Of a stretch of 24,126 bases of DNA, positions 15,848-22,872 are shown one piece after another. Position 1 is the stretch's first letter. Every line of letters starts with the position of its first letter. The position numbers were made by a program, and so were the translations under genes. Origin of the DNA: an uncultured Eubacterium sp. (GTDB lineage: Bacteria; Bacillota; Clostridia; Lachnospirales; Lachnospiraceae); NCBI GenBank assembly GCA_900545725.1, contig URAI01000029.1, positions 1 to 24,126 of the forward strand, read 5' to 3'. The notes below the pieces were generated by a model. It worked only from the letters and a program-made list of their open reading frames with translations. It did not search any database and was not told the origin of the DNA.

Positions 15848-17524
15848 ATGGGTTTTAATAAGAATGATACAGTCAGGCTTATTATTACTGATATTGGAAC
15901 GAATGGAGAGGGTATAGGCAGAGTTGATGGCTATACCCTTTTTATTAAGGATGCAATTATCGGTGATGAGGTCGAAGCTAAGATAATAAAGGCAAAGAAA
16001 AATTATGGCTATGCAAGACTTATGAATATAATAACTCCGTCCAAAGACAGGATTGAACCTGTATGTCCTGTTGCAAGACAGTGTGGTGGATGTCAGATTC
16101 AGGAGATGGATTATCAGGCACAACTAAGGTTTAAACAGGAACTTGTAAAGAATAATATTGAAAGAATCGGACATATAAGCGATTATCAGATGATGCCGGT
16201 TATCGGAATGGATGAGCCATTTCATTATAGAAATAAGGCACAGTATCCGGTAGGCATGGACAAAGATGGTAATATTGTGATGGGTTTCTTTGCAGGAAGG
16301 ACACATCATATTATTGATAATACAGATTGTGCGCTCGGTGCAAAGATTAACAGCAGGATACTTGGTATCATCAAAGAGTATATGCAGGATAATAAGATTA
16401 AGCCATATGATGAAGATAAGCATGCAGGAACTGTAAGGCATATTCTTATAAGAAATGGATACCATACAGATCAGATTATGGTCTGTCTTGTAATTAACGC
16501 TGAAAGCATTAAGAACAGTGATGACCTTGTGAAGCGTTTAAAGGATATTGATGGTATGACATCAATAATGATTAATATCAACAGGAATAAAACAAATGTA
16601 ATTTTAGGAGATACCTGTAAGACATTATGGGGCAAATCATATATAGAAGATTATATATGTGATATCAGATATCAGATATCACCATTATCATTTTATCAGG
16701 TCAATCCTAAACAGACAGAAAAGTTATATTCTAAGGCACTTGAGTATGCAGGTCTTACAGGAAATGAGACTGTGTGGGATCTGTATTGTGGAATAGGAAC
16801 TATTTCACTGTTTATGGCAGCTAAGGCAAGAAAGATATATGGTGTAGAGATTGTACCACAGGCAATAGAGGATGCTAAAAATAATGCCAGACTTAATAAT
16901 ATTGATAATGCAGAGTTCTTTGTAGGAAAGGCAGAAGAGGTAGTACCGGCATTTTACGAGGAATTAAGCAGGAAAGCAGCCGCAGGGGATGAGGAAGCGA
17001 AGAGAGGGATTCATCCTGACGTTGTAGTTGTAGATCCGCCAAGAAAGGGCTGCGAGGAGACACTGCTTGAGACGGTGGTTAAGATGTCACCAAAGCGTAT
17101 GGTATATGTAAGCTGCGACAGTGCAACGCTGGCAAGAGATTTGAAGTTTATGGAAGAGCATGGATATAAGGTAGAAAAGGTACAGGCTGTGGACCAGTTT
17201 GGGAATACGGTGCATGTGGAGACAGTTGTTAAATTATCCCTCAAAAAAGATACACCTAAGATTGAGGTCACAATGGAGCCTGATGAAGAGAGTAATTATA
17301 CACCACAAGAAAAGGCTACTTATTCAAAGATTAAGGAATATGTGAAGGAAAAGTACGGTGTGAATGTGCATACTTCTTATATTGCACAGGTAAAGCGTAT
17401 GTGTGGTCTGGACATGGGCGAGAACTACAATAAGTCCAAGAAAGAGAATCTAGAGGTAAAGCAGTGTCCGCAGGAGAAGGTGGAGTATATTAAGGATGCG
17501 TTGAGGTATTTCAGATTGATTTAG
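15848..17524 (+). CDS. rlmD: 23S rRNA (uracil-5-)-methyltransferase, RlmD/RumA family
   Basis: 558 residues from the ATG at 15848, which matches where homologues begin (KNDTVRLIITDIGTNGEGIG). Parts: TRAM RNA-binding domain (about 1-60); 4Fe-4S ligands C73, C79, C82 and C161; the S-adenosylmethionine site LYCGIG (312-317); DPPRKG (396-401); catalytic C423 in VSCDSATLARDL; and general base E458. It methylates C5 of a uridine in 23S rRNA. A tail of about 90 residues (467-558) follows the enzyme, with YIAQVKRMCGL and an EKVEYIKDALRYF ending; similar tails are familiar in Lachnospiraceae homologues. An in-frame TTG at 15809 is possible but lacks a close ribosome site. The 3' end marks the border to accessory DNA. 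Confidence 0.93.
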   Translation: MGFNKNDTVRLIITDIGTNGEGIGRVDGYTLFIKDAIIGDEVEAKIIKAKKNYGYARLMNIITPSKDRIEPVCPVARQCGGCQIQEMDYQAQLRFKQELVKNNIERIGHISDYQMMPVIGMDEPFHYRNKAQYPVGMDKDGNIVMGFFAGRTHHIIDNTDCALGAKINSRILGIIKEYMQDNKIKPYDEDKHAGTVRHILIRNGYHTDQIMVCLVINAESIKNSDDLVKRLKDIDGMTSIMININRNKTNVILGDTCKTLWGKSYIEDYICDIRYQISPLSFYQVNPKQTEKLYSKALEYAGLTGNETVWDLYCGIGTISLFMAAKARKIYGVEIVPQAIEDAKNNARLNNIDNAEFFVGKAEEVVPAFYEELSRKAAAGDEEAKRGIHPDVVVVDPPRKGCEETLLETVVKMSPKRMVYVSCDSATLARDLKFMEEHGYKVEKVQAVDQFGNTVHVETVVKLSLKKDTPKIEVTMEPDEESNYTPQEKATYSKIKEYVKEKYGVNVHTSYIAQVKRMCGLDMGENYNKSKKENLEVKQCPQEKVEYIKDALRYFRLI

Positions 17525-17672
17525 TAAAATTGATGGTATGTCACGGCAACATCACTAGATACTCCTACAAAGCCTATAAATAAGCCATTTCTTAGTTAAA
17601 AAAGTGCTCTACTACACACTTACTACACGTTTTTTAGAGAAATAGCTCGGTATGATTATATTAAATGGATAA
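17525..17672. other. Junction spacer between rlmD and the accessory region
   Basis: No gene is seen. The segment carries two copies of TACTACAC at 17610-17617 and 17621-17628, 11 bases apart. Evenly spaced short direct repeats can be recombinase arm sites, but they could be chance. The 3' end of rumA/rlmD is a known insertion point for integrative elements in streptococci. I found no second copy of the rlmD end inside the window, so an attachment site is not proven. Confidence 0.35.
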
Positions 17673-17701
17673 TTGACATTATGGTATATATGCCATATAA
17701 T
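17673..17701 (+). promoter_or_regulatory. Near-consensus sigma-A promoter with dyad operator for the toxin-antitoxin operon
   Basis: TTGACA (17673-17678), exactly 17 bases, then TATAAT (17696-17701): a perfect consensus pair. The spacer contains the imperfect palindrome ATGGTATATATGCCAT (17681-17696), with 14 of 16 bases symmetric, a likely operator for the XRE antitoxin. Transcription should begin near 17708, right before the AAAGGAG ribosome site, so the leader is very short. Confidence 0.8.
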
Positions 17702-17719
17702 ATTTACAAAGGAGATTAT

Positions 17720-18085
17720 ATGACAGAATTTAAACTGATAGCATATGAAAAGGAAAATGGCGAAGTTCCAGTAGAGGAATTTCTTGATTCTGTTAATCCT
17801 AGGATGCGAGCTAAAATATTTGGATTGCTTGGTATATTACAAGAAAAGGGAAATATGCTTAGAGAACCTTACAGTAAACATCTGGATGACGGAATATTTG
17901 AATTGCGTTGTAAATTCGGGAGTGATATTACCAGAGTCTTATATTTTTTCTATTATGAGGGTAAAATAATACTGACGAACGGATTTGTTAAAAAGACACA
18001 GAAAACTCCTAAAGAGGAGATTCAGATTGCAAAGGATAGAAGAAAAGATTTCATAGAAAGGGTGATGAAGGATGAGAACATTTGA
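17720..18085 (+). CDS. RelE/HigB-type toxin (phage Gp49-like, DUF891 family)
   Basis: 121 residues from the ATG at 17720; an in-frame ATG at 17681 lies inside the promoter and is rejected in favour of AAAGGAG at 17708-17714. The fold markers of the Gp49-like/HigB group are visible: VEEFLDSVNPRMRAKIFGLL, then REPYSKHLDDGIFELRCKFG, then ITRVLYFFYYEGKIILTNGF and a basic stretch KKTQKTPKEEIQIAKDRRKDF. These toxins are ribosome-dependent or related mRNA endonucleases that halt growth. The antitoxin gene overlaps its end by 14 bases. The toxin-first order is typical of HigBA-type pairs. Confidence 0.92.
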   Translation: MTEFKLIAYEKENGEVPVEEFLDSVNPRMRAKIFGLLGILQEKGNMLREPYSKHLDDGIFELRCKFGSDITRVLYFFYYEGKIILTNGFVKKTQKTPKEEIQIAKDRRKDFIERVMKDENI

Positions 18086-18359
18086 TGATATGCTTTCTAA
18101 GCAGTTGAAAGATGATGAGTTCAGAAAAGAATATGAAGCTATTCAGCCTGAGATGGATGTTATAAGAGCTATCGTGGATGCTCGTACTTCTCAGAATATG
18201 ACCCAGAAGGAGCTTGCAGAACGTACTGGTATTAATCAGGCAGATATCAGCAAGCTTGAGAATGGAACACGAAACCCTTCTGTTAATTTGCTTAAAAGAT
18301 TAGCGGATGGTATGGGAATGGCTCTTAAGATTGAGTTTGTACCTAAACAGAAGATTTAA
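18072..18359 (+). CDS. XRE-family antitoxin (HigA-like)
   Basis: 95 residues with a single HTH_3 domain (about 30-85): VDARTSQNMTQKELAERTG, then NQADISKLENGTRNPSVNLL, a standard Cro/cI recognition unit. The N-terminus (FDDMLSKQLKDDEFRKEYEA) is the toxin-binding or linker helix usual in antitoxins that pair with Gp49-like toxins. It should neutralise the toxin by direct binding and repress the shared promoter through the dyad at 17681-17696. Translation is probably coupled to the toxin because the genes overlap. Confidence 0.92.
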   Translation: MRTFDDMLSKQLKDDEFRKEYEAIQPEMDVIRAIVDARTSQNMTQKELAERTGINQADISKLENGTRNPSVNLLKRLADGMGMALKIEFVPKQKI

Positions 18360-18421
18360 TCAATTAGAATGAATCTTACTTGATTATTTTTATGTGAAAT
18401 TGCTTGATTTGATAAGAGAAG

Positions 18422-19588
18422 GTGACAATACTGGAGAATATAAAGAAACTATTTGAAAATAATCCACGAAAAAGTAATCCTAAAATTAATACGAAAAAGG
18501 TAAGTGCAGAGTTCGTATGCTTAGATAATGAATTTGGTGCAAAACAACTAATGGAGTTGATATCCTTTATTAATGGACTTCATACAAAATATCGTAATAT
18601 TAATATGCCGATTTATATTTGCTTTAAAGAAGTAGAAATAATAGATAAATTATCCTATATTATTTTAGAATGTATTTGTTATTCACTTATGAAAGATTAC
18701 AGGCATGCGGTTGCTATATCATGGTTGCCAAACAATAATATTTTAACACAAGGGGTTTTTTCGTCTCCATTAGCATTAATTAATAACAATGTGGCCAAAT
18801 CATGCCCCAAATATTTAGAAAAATTCCAATCAGAAATATATAGGTATCATTTTAGAAAGGTAATATCGGAAGATAAAACAGATACAAATTATCTTGGAAG
18901 CTTGCAGCAAGATGTTTTTAATTTTCTTTCTACATTTTATATTGAAGAGAACTATAAAGATGATATTGTTGAAATGATTGGAGAAATAGTTGGAAATGCT
19001 ATTGAACATGCAAATAGTCAATGTCTATTAGATATTGATGTTACCACAGACCATTCCAAATGCGTTGAATCAGAAGTTCAAGATGGGGATTTTTATGGTA
19101 TTAATATTGTTATTTTAAATTTTTCGGATGTATTATTTGGGGATAAAATAAAGAAACGAATTGAAAATGAGGAATTAGATACTGATGATAGGTATATTGT
19201 ATTAAAAAAAGCATACAATAATCACAAAAAAGAGTTTGATGAGAAATACAATTACGACGATTTTTGTAACATGGCTTCGATACAGCATAAAATATCTGGG
19301 GCAACCTGTAAAGGAAAAGCAGGCGGAAGAGGATTAACTACATTGATTAAGTCTTTACAGGGTAAATCTGATACAGATAATTGTTATTTGATAAGCGGAA
19401 GAAGAATAATTTTTTTTGAAAAAGAATTGCTTGAATATGATTCTGATGAATGGCTGGGGTTGAATATAGAACATGATTTTATAAATTGTATTCCAGATGA
19501 AAATGCTATATATGAATGTATGGTTTATTTTCCAGGGACAGCATATAATTTGAATTTTGTATTAAAAAGAGAGGAAGGTCGAATATAA
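18422..19588 (+). CDS. GHKL/HATPase-fold ATP-binding protein with STAS-like N-terminus
   Basis: 388 residues, soluble. Residues 28-100 alternate strands and helices like a STAS fold (MPIYICFKEVEIIDKLSYII). The ATPase region has an N-box EIVGNAIEHA (188-197, with E188 and N192) and a glycine-rich lid GKAGGRGL (298-305). The G1 box is unusual (NFSDVLFGD near 233-241, not DxGxG), and about 60 residues rich in charged helices sit between G1 and the lid. No phospho-acceptor HisKA domain is present. This resembles SpoIIAB/RsbW-type anti-sigma kinases more than sensor kinases. The start is uncertain: the GTG at 18422 overlaps its own AAGGTGA ribosome site. Codons are more AT-rich than in core genes. 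The next gene starts within the stop codon (TAATG). Confidence 0.8.
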   Translation: MTILENIKKLFENNPRKSNPKINTKKVSAEFVCLDNEFGAKQLMELISFINGLHTKYRNINMPIYICFKEVEIIDKLSYIILECICYSLMKDYRHAVAISWLPNNNILTQGVFSSPLALINNNVAKSCPKYLEKFQSEIYRYHFRKVISEDKTDTNYLGSLQQDVFNFLSTFYIEENYKDDIVEMIGEIVGNAIEHANSQCLLDIDVTTDHSKCVESEVQDGDFYGINIVILNFSDVLFGDKIKKRIENEELDTDDRYIVLKKAYNNHKKEFDEKYNYDDFCNMASIQHKISGATCKGKAGGRGLTTLIKSLQGKSDTDNCYLISGRRIIFFEKELLEYDSDEWLGLNIEHDFINCIPDENAIYECMVYFPGTAYNLNFVLKREEGRI

Positions 19589-19881
19589 TGAAAGTTGTGA
19601 AGTTGATTTTTGATAAAAGTCAAACTAGATTGGCAGGTTTTCCATATGGAGAGACTACTTATAGGGAGCAAGTAAAACCAATATATGACAAAATTAGTGA
19701 TGAAAATGAACAAGTTAAGCTTGTCTTTCCTAATCAAATTGAGAAGGTCGCTTCCTCTTTTGTCCAAGGATTCTTTTCGGAGTTAATAAATTCTATTGGG
19801 TATGAGAAGATTGAAGAAAGATTTATAATTGAATCTTCTAACGAAAAATTAACAGCAAGGATTCAAGAGAATATATACTAA
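19588..19881 (+). CDS. STAS-like DUF4325 protein
   Basis: 97 residues. The centre reads VKLVFPNQIEKVASSFVQGFFSELINSIG in short strand-then-helix form (about 43-71), the DUF4325 pattern related to the STAS fold of anti-anti-sigma factors. S56 and S57 sit where SpoIIAA-type proteins carry their phosphorylated serine at the helix start. This placement is inferred by eye. The ATG overlaps the ATPase stop as TAATG behind GAGGAAGG, so the two proteins are made together and are probably partners: the ATPase may phosphorylate or hold this protein. A third gene follows after 14 bases. Confidence 0.75.
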   Translation: MKVVKLIFDKSQTRLAGFPYGETTYREQVKPIYDKISDENEQVKLVFPNQIEKVASSFVQGFFSELINSIGYEKIEERFIIESSNEKLTARIQENIY

Positions 19882-19895
19882 AGGGGGATACAAGA

Positions 19896-20354
19896 TTGGA
19901 ATTGGTATTGTCAATAATTGCAATAGTTATTTCTGTTATTGCAATGTGCTCAGAATTTTTTGGGAGTCAAAGAATAAGTCGTATAAATTTAGAAGCACAT
20001 TTTTTTGAAGAAATATATAATGATTACCTTTTGGATAAATTACCGAGTGCTCGAAATAAAGTTACATATAATAACAATATAGTGACTGGTACGGAAGAGT
20101 TGGTTGATGTTTTGAACGAAATAAGAAGAAAATCTATTTTCTTCAAATACAGAGATATTAAATTTTATAATAATATATGTACTCATCTTCAATCTTTTGA
20201 GGACGAATTGGTTAAAAAGAGCGATATGCATTTAGAGGATGAACATTATTGTAGGTTTACACAATATGTAAATGATAGTATGGAAGAAATATATGATATT
20301 ATAATTACAAAATATACTGGCAAATTGAAAAAACATAAAAAAAGGAAAAAATGA
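19896..20354 (+). CDS. Membrane-anchored helical protein of the ATPase/STAS cassette
   Basis: 152 residues starting with TTG at 19896, 8 bases after AAGGGGG (19881-19887). Residues 2-20 (ELVLSIIAIVISVIAMCSE) form one membrane span. The rest is a charged, mainly helical cytosolic domain (HFFEEIYNDYLLDKLPSARN, FKYRDIKFYNNICTHLQSFE) ending in a very basic KKHKKRKK tail. Similar short membrane-plus-helix proteins are common in Firmicutes accessory regions, without known function. It sits last in the three-gene unit and could tether or sense for the two soluble partners. Confidence 0.72.
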   Translation: MELVLSIIAIVISVIAMCSEFFGSQRISRINLEAHFFEEIYNDYLLDKLPSARNKVTYNNNIVTGTEELVDVLNEIRRKSIFFKYRDIKFYNNICTHLQSFEDELVKKSDMHLEDEHYCRFTQYVNDSMEEIYDIIITKYTGKLKKHKKRKK

Positions 20355-20628
20355 CCCCAAACTTTTAAGTATTGACACCGCTTAGCCTATGACGAGAAAT
20401 CCATGGTTTGAGTGGTGTCATTTCTTAATATTAATAAGCATTAGAGAAGAAGGTTGAAATATACCTTCTTTTTTGTACCCATTTTTAAGAAGGTGGTGTC
20501 AAAAAGCATACACAAATACCGGGACGTTCCATAAAGGAATATCCATAGATTTCGGGACGGTTTAGCAGTCCTTTTTTTGTAGTTTCAAAAAGTACACATT
20601 TCAGGACTAAGGAAAGGAGCGAATAATC
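20355..20628. other. Structured gap upstream of the serine recombinase (possible res-like site)
   Basis: After the cassette there is a 10-base-pair stem with one G-U pair (20373-20382 with 20411-20420). Its TGACACC/GGTGTCA arm recurs at 20495-20501. Beyond a terminator lie two direct copies of CGGGACG at 20520-20526 and 20553-20559, with TTCC/GGAA and GGATATTCC-like short inverted repeats between them. Small serine recombinases often act at sites next to their own gene, so this is a candidate crossover or binding site. AAAGGAG near 20612 serves the recombinase. Confidence 0.4.
20446..20474 (+). terminator. Rho-independent terminator after the ATPase/STAS cassette
   Basis: Stem AGAAGGT (20448-20454) pairs with ACCTTCT (20463-20469) around an 8-base loop. 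It is followed by a T tract to 20474. This is a standard intrinsic terminator on the + strand, ending the three-gene cassette before the recombinase. Confidence 0.75.
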
Positions 20629-21258
20629 ATGAAGAGATATGGTTATCACAGAACAAGTACAAGAGAACAGCATTTAGACAGAGGTATCAAGGAGATTACA
20701 GCCTATTGTGAGCAGAACAATCTGGAGCTGGAAAAGATATTCACTGACCAGCAGACAGGAAAGAATTTTAATCGTCCAAGATATCAGGTATTAAAAGAGG
20801 ATGTATTAAGAGCTGGTGACGAGTTGATTATTACTGAGGTAGACAGGCTGGGCAGAAATAAGCAGGAGACATTAAAGGAATTGCAGTATTACAGGGATAA
20901 TGGTATTCGTGTAAAAATACTAGAGCTTCCTACTACGCTTATGGATTTATCAAAGCTGGATAATGCTATGGCTCGTATGCTGATGGAAACCATCAATAAT
21001 ATGCTGATAGAGCTATATGCAGCTATGGCACAGGCAGAGATTGAAAAGAAAGAGAAACGACAGCGTGAAAGTATAGATTCTAAAAAGGCTCGTGGAGAAT
21101 GGGATGATTACGACAGACCAGCGGTGATGTCGCTTGATGAATTTTCAGAGCATTATCAGAATGTGGTGTCAGGAGAAATACGTCCATTTGAACTGATGAA
21201 ACAGCTTGGTGTGAGTAAGAGTACATATTACAGATATGTCAAAAGAATAAAGGAATAG
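20629..21258 (+). CDS. Small serine recombinase (resolvase/invertase family)
   Basis: 209 residues. The catalytic domain (1-145) has nucleophile S10 in YHRTSTREQ, the GKNFNRPRYQVLKED stretch, and DRLGRNKQETL with the conserved active-site arginines. A long helix (about 110-150) leads to a C-terminal helix-turn-helix (about 175-207, IRPFELMKQLGVSKSTYYRYV). This is the size and layout of Tn3-type resolvases and DNA invertases, not of large integrases. It would cut and rejoin DNA at short paired sites, perhaps in the structured gap just upstream. It is a sign of mobile DNA in this region. Confidence 0.93.
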   Translation: MKRYGYHRTSTREQHLDRGIKEITAYCEQNNLELEKIFTDQQTGKNFNRPRYQVLKEDVLRAGDELIITEVDRLGRNKQETLKELQYYRDNGIRVKILELPTTLMDLSKLDNAMARMLMETINNMLIELYAAMAQAEIEKKEKRQRESIDSKKARGEWDDYDRPAVMSLDEFSEHYQNVVSGEIRPFELMKQLGVSKSTYYRYVKRIKE

Positions 21259-21263
21259 GCAGT

Positions 21264-21410
21264 TTATAAGACTTTTGCAATTCTTAGAAGCTGTTCTTTC
21301 TTTGAAAAGTCAAGCTTATCAACAGTGTTGAGCAGTTCTGTTTCAAAAGCAGTAGTAGGAGCTTTGTATTCATTGCCGAGAATATAAAATTGAATAGAAA
21401 TTAAACACTG
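21264..21410 (-). pseudogene. Possible 3' remnant of a minus-strand gene
   Basis: Read on the minus strand, the open frame ends with natural-looking helical sequence: LGNEYKAPTTAFETELLNTV then DKLDFSKKEQLLRIAKVL and a stop. It resembles the tail of a regulatory protein. The frame continues upstream only as an overlap with the XRE-TPR gene, so the front is missing. I cannot name the parent family; the call rests on composition alone. Confidence 0.3.
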
Positions 21411-21485
21411 TTCAATTGAGCAATCTATATGAATCTGATATGCTGAGTATACAAAAGCTTTTGAATTTTTTAGGAGATGAAGCAA

Positions 21486-22522
21486 ATGGATATAGGCGTT
21501 GTTATAAAAAATATAGAAAAGAAGCTGGTATGACGCAGGAGGAGATGGCAAACAGATTAGGCGTGACGACACCGGCTGTAAACAAATGGGAGAATAGTAA
21601 TTCCAATCCGGATATTGAACTGCTGGCACCAATTGCGAGACTGTTTGATATTTCGCTTGATACATTACTTTCTTTTCATGAATATCTTTCAGATACTGAA
21701 ATCGAAGAAATTATCAGGAAGATGGACAGGATGTTTTCAGAAGAAGGCTATGAAAAGACTTATGAATGGGCATTGAGACTTATAAAGGAATATCCGAATT
21801 GTAACATGCTTATCTGGCAGGCTGCGGTAATGCTTGATGCAAGAAGAATAACGGATAAATGCACGAATCCGGAAAAATATGATAAGCAGATTAACGCATG
21901 GTATGAGCTGGCACTACATGATGAGAATGAAGAGATACAGCATCATGCAGCAGATTCCTTATTTGGATTTTATTTACGTAAGAAGAATTACGCCAAGGCA
22001 GAAAAATATCTGGACTATTTTTCAGAACACGATCCTATGAAAAGTTATTATCAGGGAAGATTACTCCAGGAGCAGGGAAAAATCAAAGAAGCATATGAGA
22101 AATATGAAAATGTTATTTTTTCCGGCTTTAGTACACTTAATTTTGTGCTTTCCACAATGGCTGGACTGGCATTGCGGGAAAATGATATCGGTTATGTGAG
22201 ATTTCTGTCAGGGAAAGTACAGGCAGTTGCTCATACATTGGAAATGGGAAAATATAATGAGTATTCGCCAATGCTTGATATTGTATGTGCAGGGAAAGAT
22301 GTAGAGGGAACATATAAGGTGGTAAAACATCTTCTTGATAACGTGGGTACTATGTATGATTTTAGAAAGTCCGATTTATATAAGCATATGAAATTCAGGG
22401 ATATTGATGAAGCTATATTAGATAGTGTAAAAGAAAAACTTCTTGAAGGATTCAGGAATGAGGAAGAATTCGGCTACATGACAGGATATGAACCGTGGGA
22501 AAAATTAATCTTTGACAGATAA
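21486..22522 (+). CDS. XRE-family regulator with TPR-like repeats, start region frameshifted at an A6 tract
   Basis: The natural start is ATG 21486, 9 bases after AGGAG (21472-21476): it reads MDIGVVIKN and then hits TGA at 21531 in its own frame. The main frame, open to 22522, picks up at 21512 as YRKEAGMTQEEMANRLG. Adding one A to the run at 21506-21511 would fuse both into a normal XRE helix-turn-helix (MTQEEMANRLGVTTPAVNKW). The rest is a helical TPR-like domain (YEKTYEWALRLIKEYPNCNM, YAKAEKYLDYFSEHDP, GRLLQEQGKIKEAYEKYENV). The bases read A AAA AAT in the starting frame, the form of a -1 slippery site. It is either a one-base deletion or an expressed frameshift. In the main frame alone, a TTG at 21416 without a ribosome site would be needed. 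Confidence 0.75.
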
Positions 22523-22589
22523 GTTTTTTTGAAAACTGCCGTTTGGTAAAATCTATTCCATTTTTAAAAGTCTTGCGATAAAATATGTT

Positions 22590-22606
22590 CTGTGAATCAT
22601 TCACAG
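22590..22606. promoter_or_regulatory. Short perfect hairpin upstream of the small hypothetical gene
   Basis: CTGTGAA pairs with TTCACAG around a 3-base loop, about 25 bases before the ATG at 22632. There is no T tract directly after it, so it is more likely an operator or leader structure than a terminator. Confidence 0.35.
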
Positions 22607-22631
22607 GATTATATTTTGAGGAGGCTTGGCA

Positions 22632-22835
22632 ATGAACAAGGATTATGAACGCTGCTGCAGCTTTCTTGCAGACATGATTATTAAATACGCACCACAGATA
22701 AGAGATGAAGTAGAGATGTGCATGATGATCAAGGATTCAATTGATGACGAGAAAGTAAGCAGGCAGAAACAATTTGACAGATTCTGTTATTACTTAGGTG
22801 GAGTAAAACAGCTTCTGGACAAAAAGGCTGCGTAG
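22632..22835 (+). CDS. Small hypothetical protein, 67 residues
   Basis: ATG 22632 is chosen because GAGGAGG (22618-22624) lies 7 bases upstream; the in-frame TTG at 22626 is too close to it. The product is soluble, helical and charged (NKDYERCCSFLADMIIKYAP, KQFDRFCYYLGGVKQLLDKK) with four cysteines, two of them adjacent. No motif or family is recognised. The strong ribosome site and flanking hairpins support a real gene. Confidence 0.65.
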   Translation: MNKDYERCCSFLADMIIKYAPQIRDEVEMCMMIKDSIDDEKVSRQKQFDRFCYYLGGVKQLLDKKAA

Positions 22836-22872
22836 GCAGCCGGCATCCTGCAGATAATATGCTGTAGGATGC
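22826..22872 (+). terminator. Tandem hairpins at the end of the small gene
   Basis: GGCTGC/GCAGCC (22826-22841) overlaps the stop codon. It is followed at once by an 11-pair stem, with one G-U pair, between 22843-22853 and 22862-22872. No run of T follows, so this may be an incomplete intrinsic terminator or an mRNA-protecting structure. Confidence 0.4.

Noticed and set aside
17505..17524. Attachment site repeated at the far end of an island
   Set aside because: The rlmD 3' end is not repeated anywhere downstream in the window; the other end, if any, is outside.
20485..20673. Minus-strand 62-residue frame over the recombinase start
   Set aside because: It overlaps the recombinase start and the structured gap, has no convincing ribosome site, and reads as composition-driven shadow.
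21416..21485. TTG 21416 as the true start of the XRE-TPR gene
   Set aside because: There is no ribosome site before it and the encoded stretch is not XRE-like, whereas ATG 21486 in the neighbouring frame has both a site and the family N-terminus.
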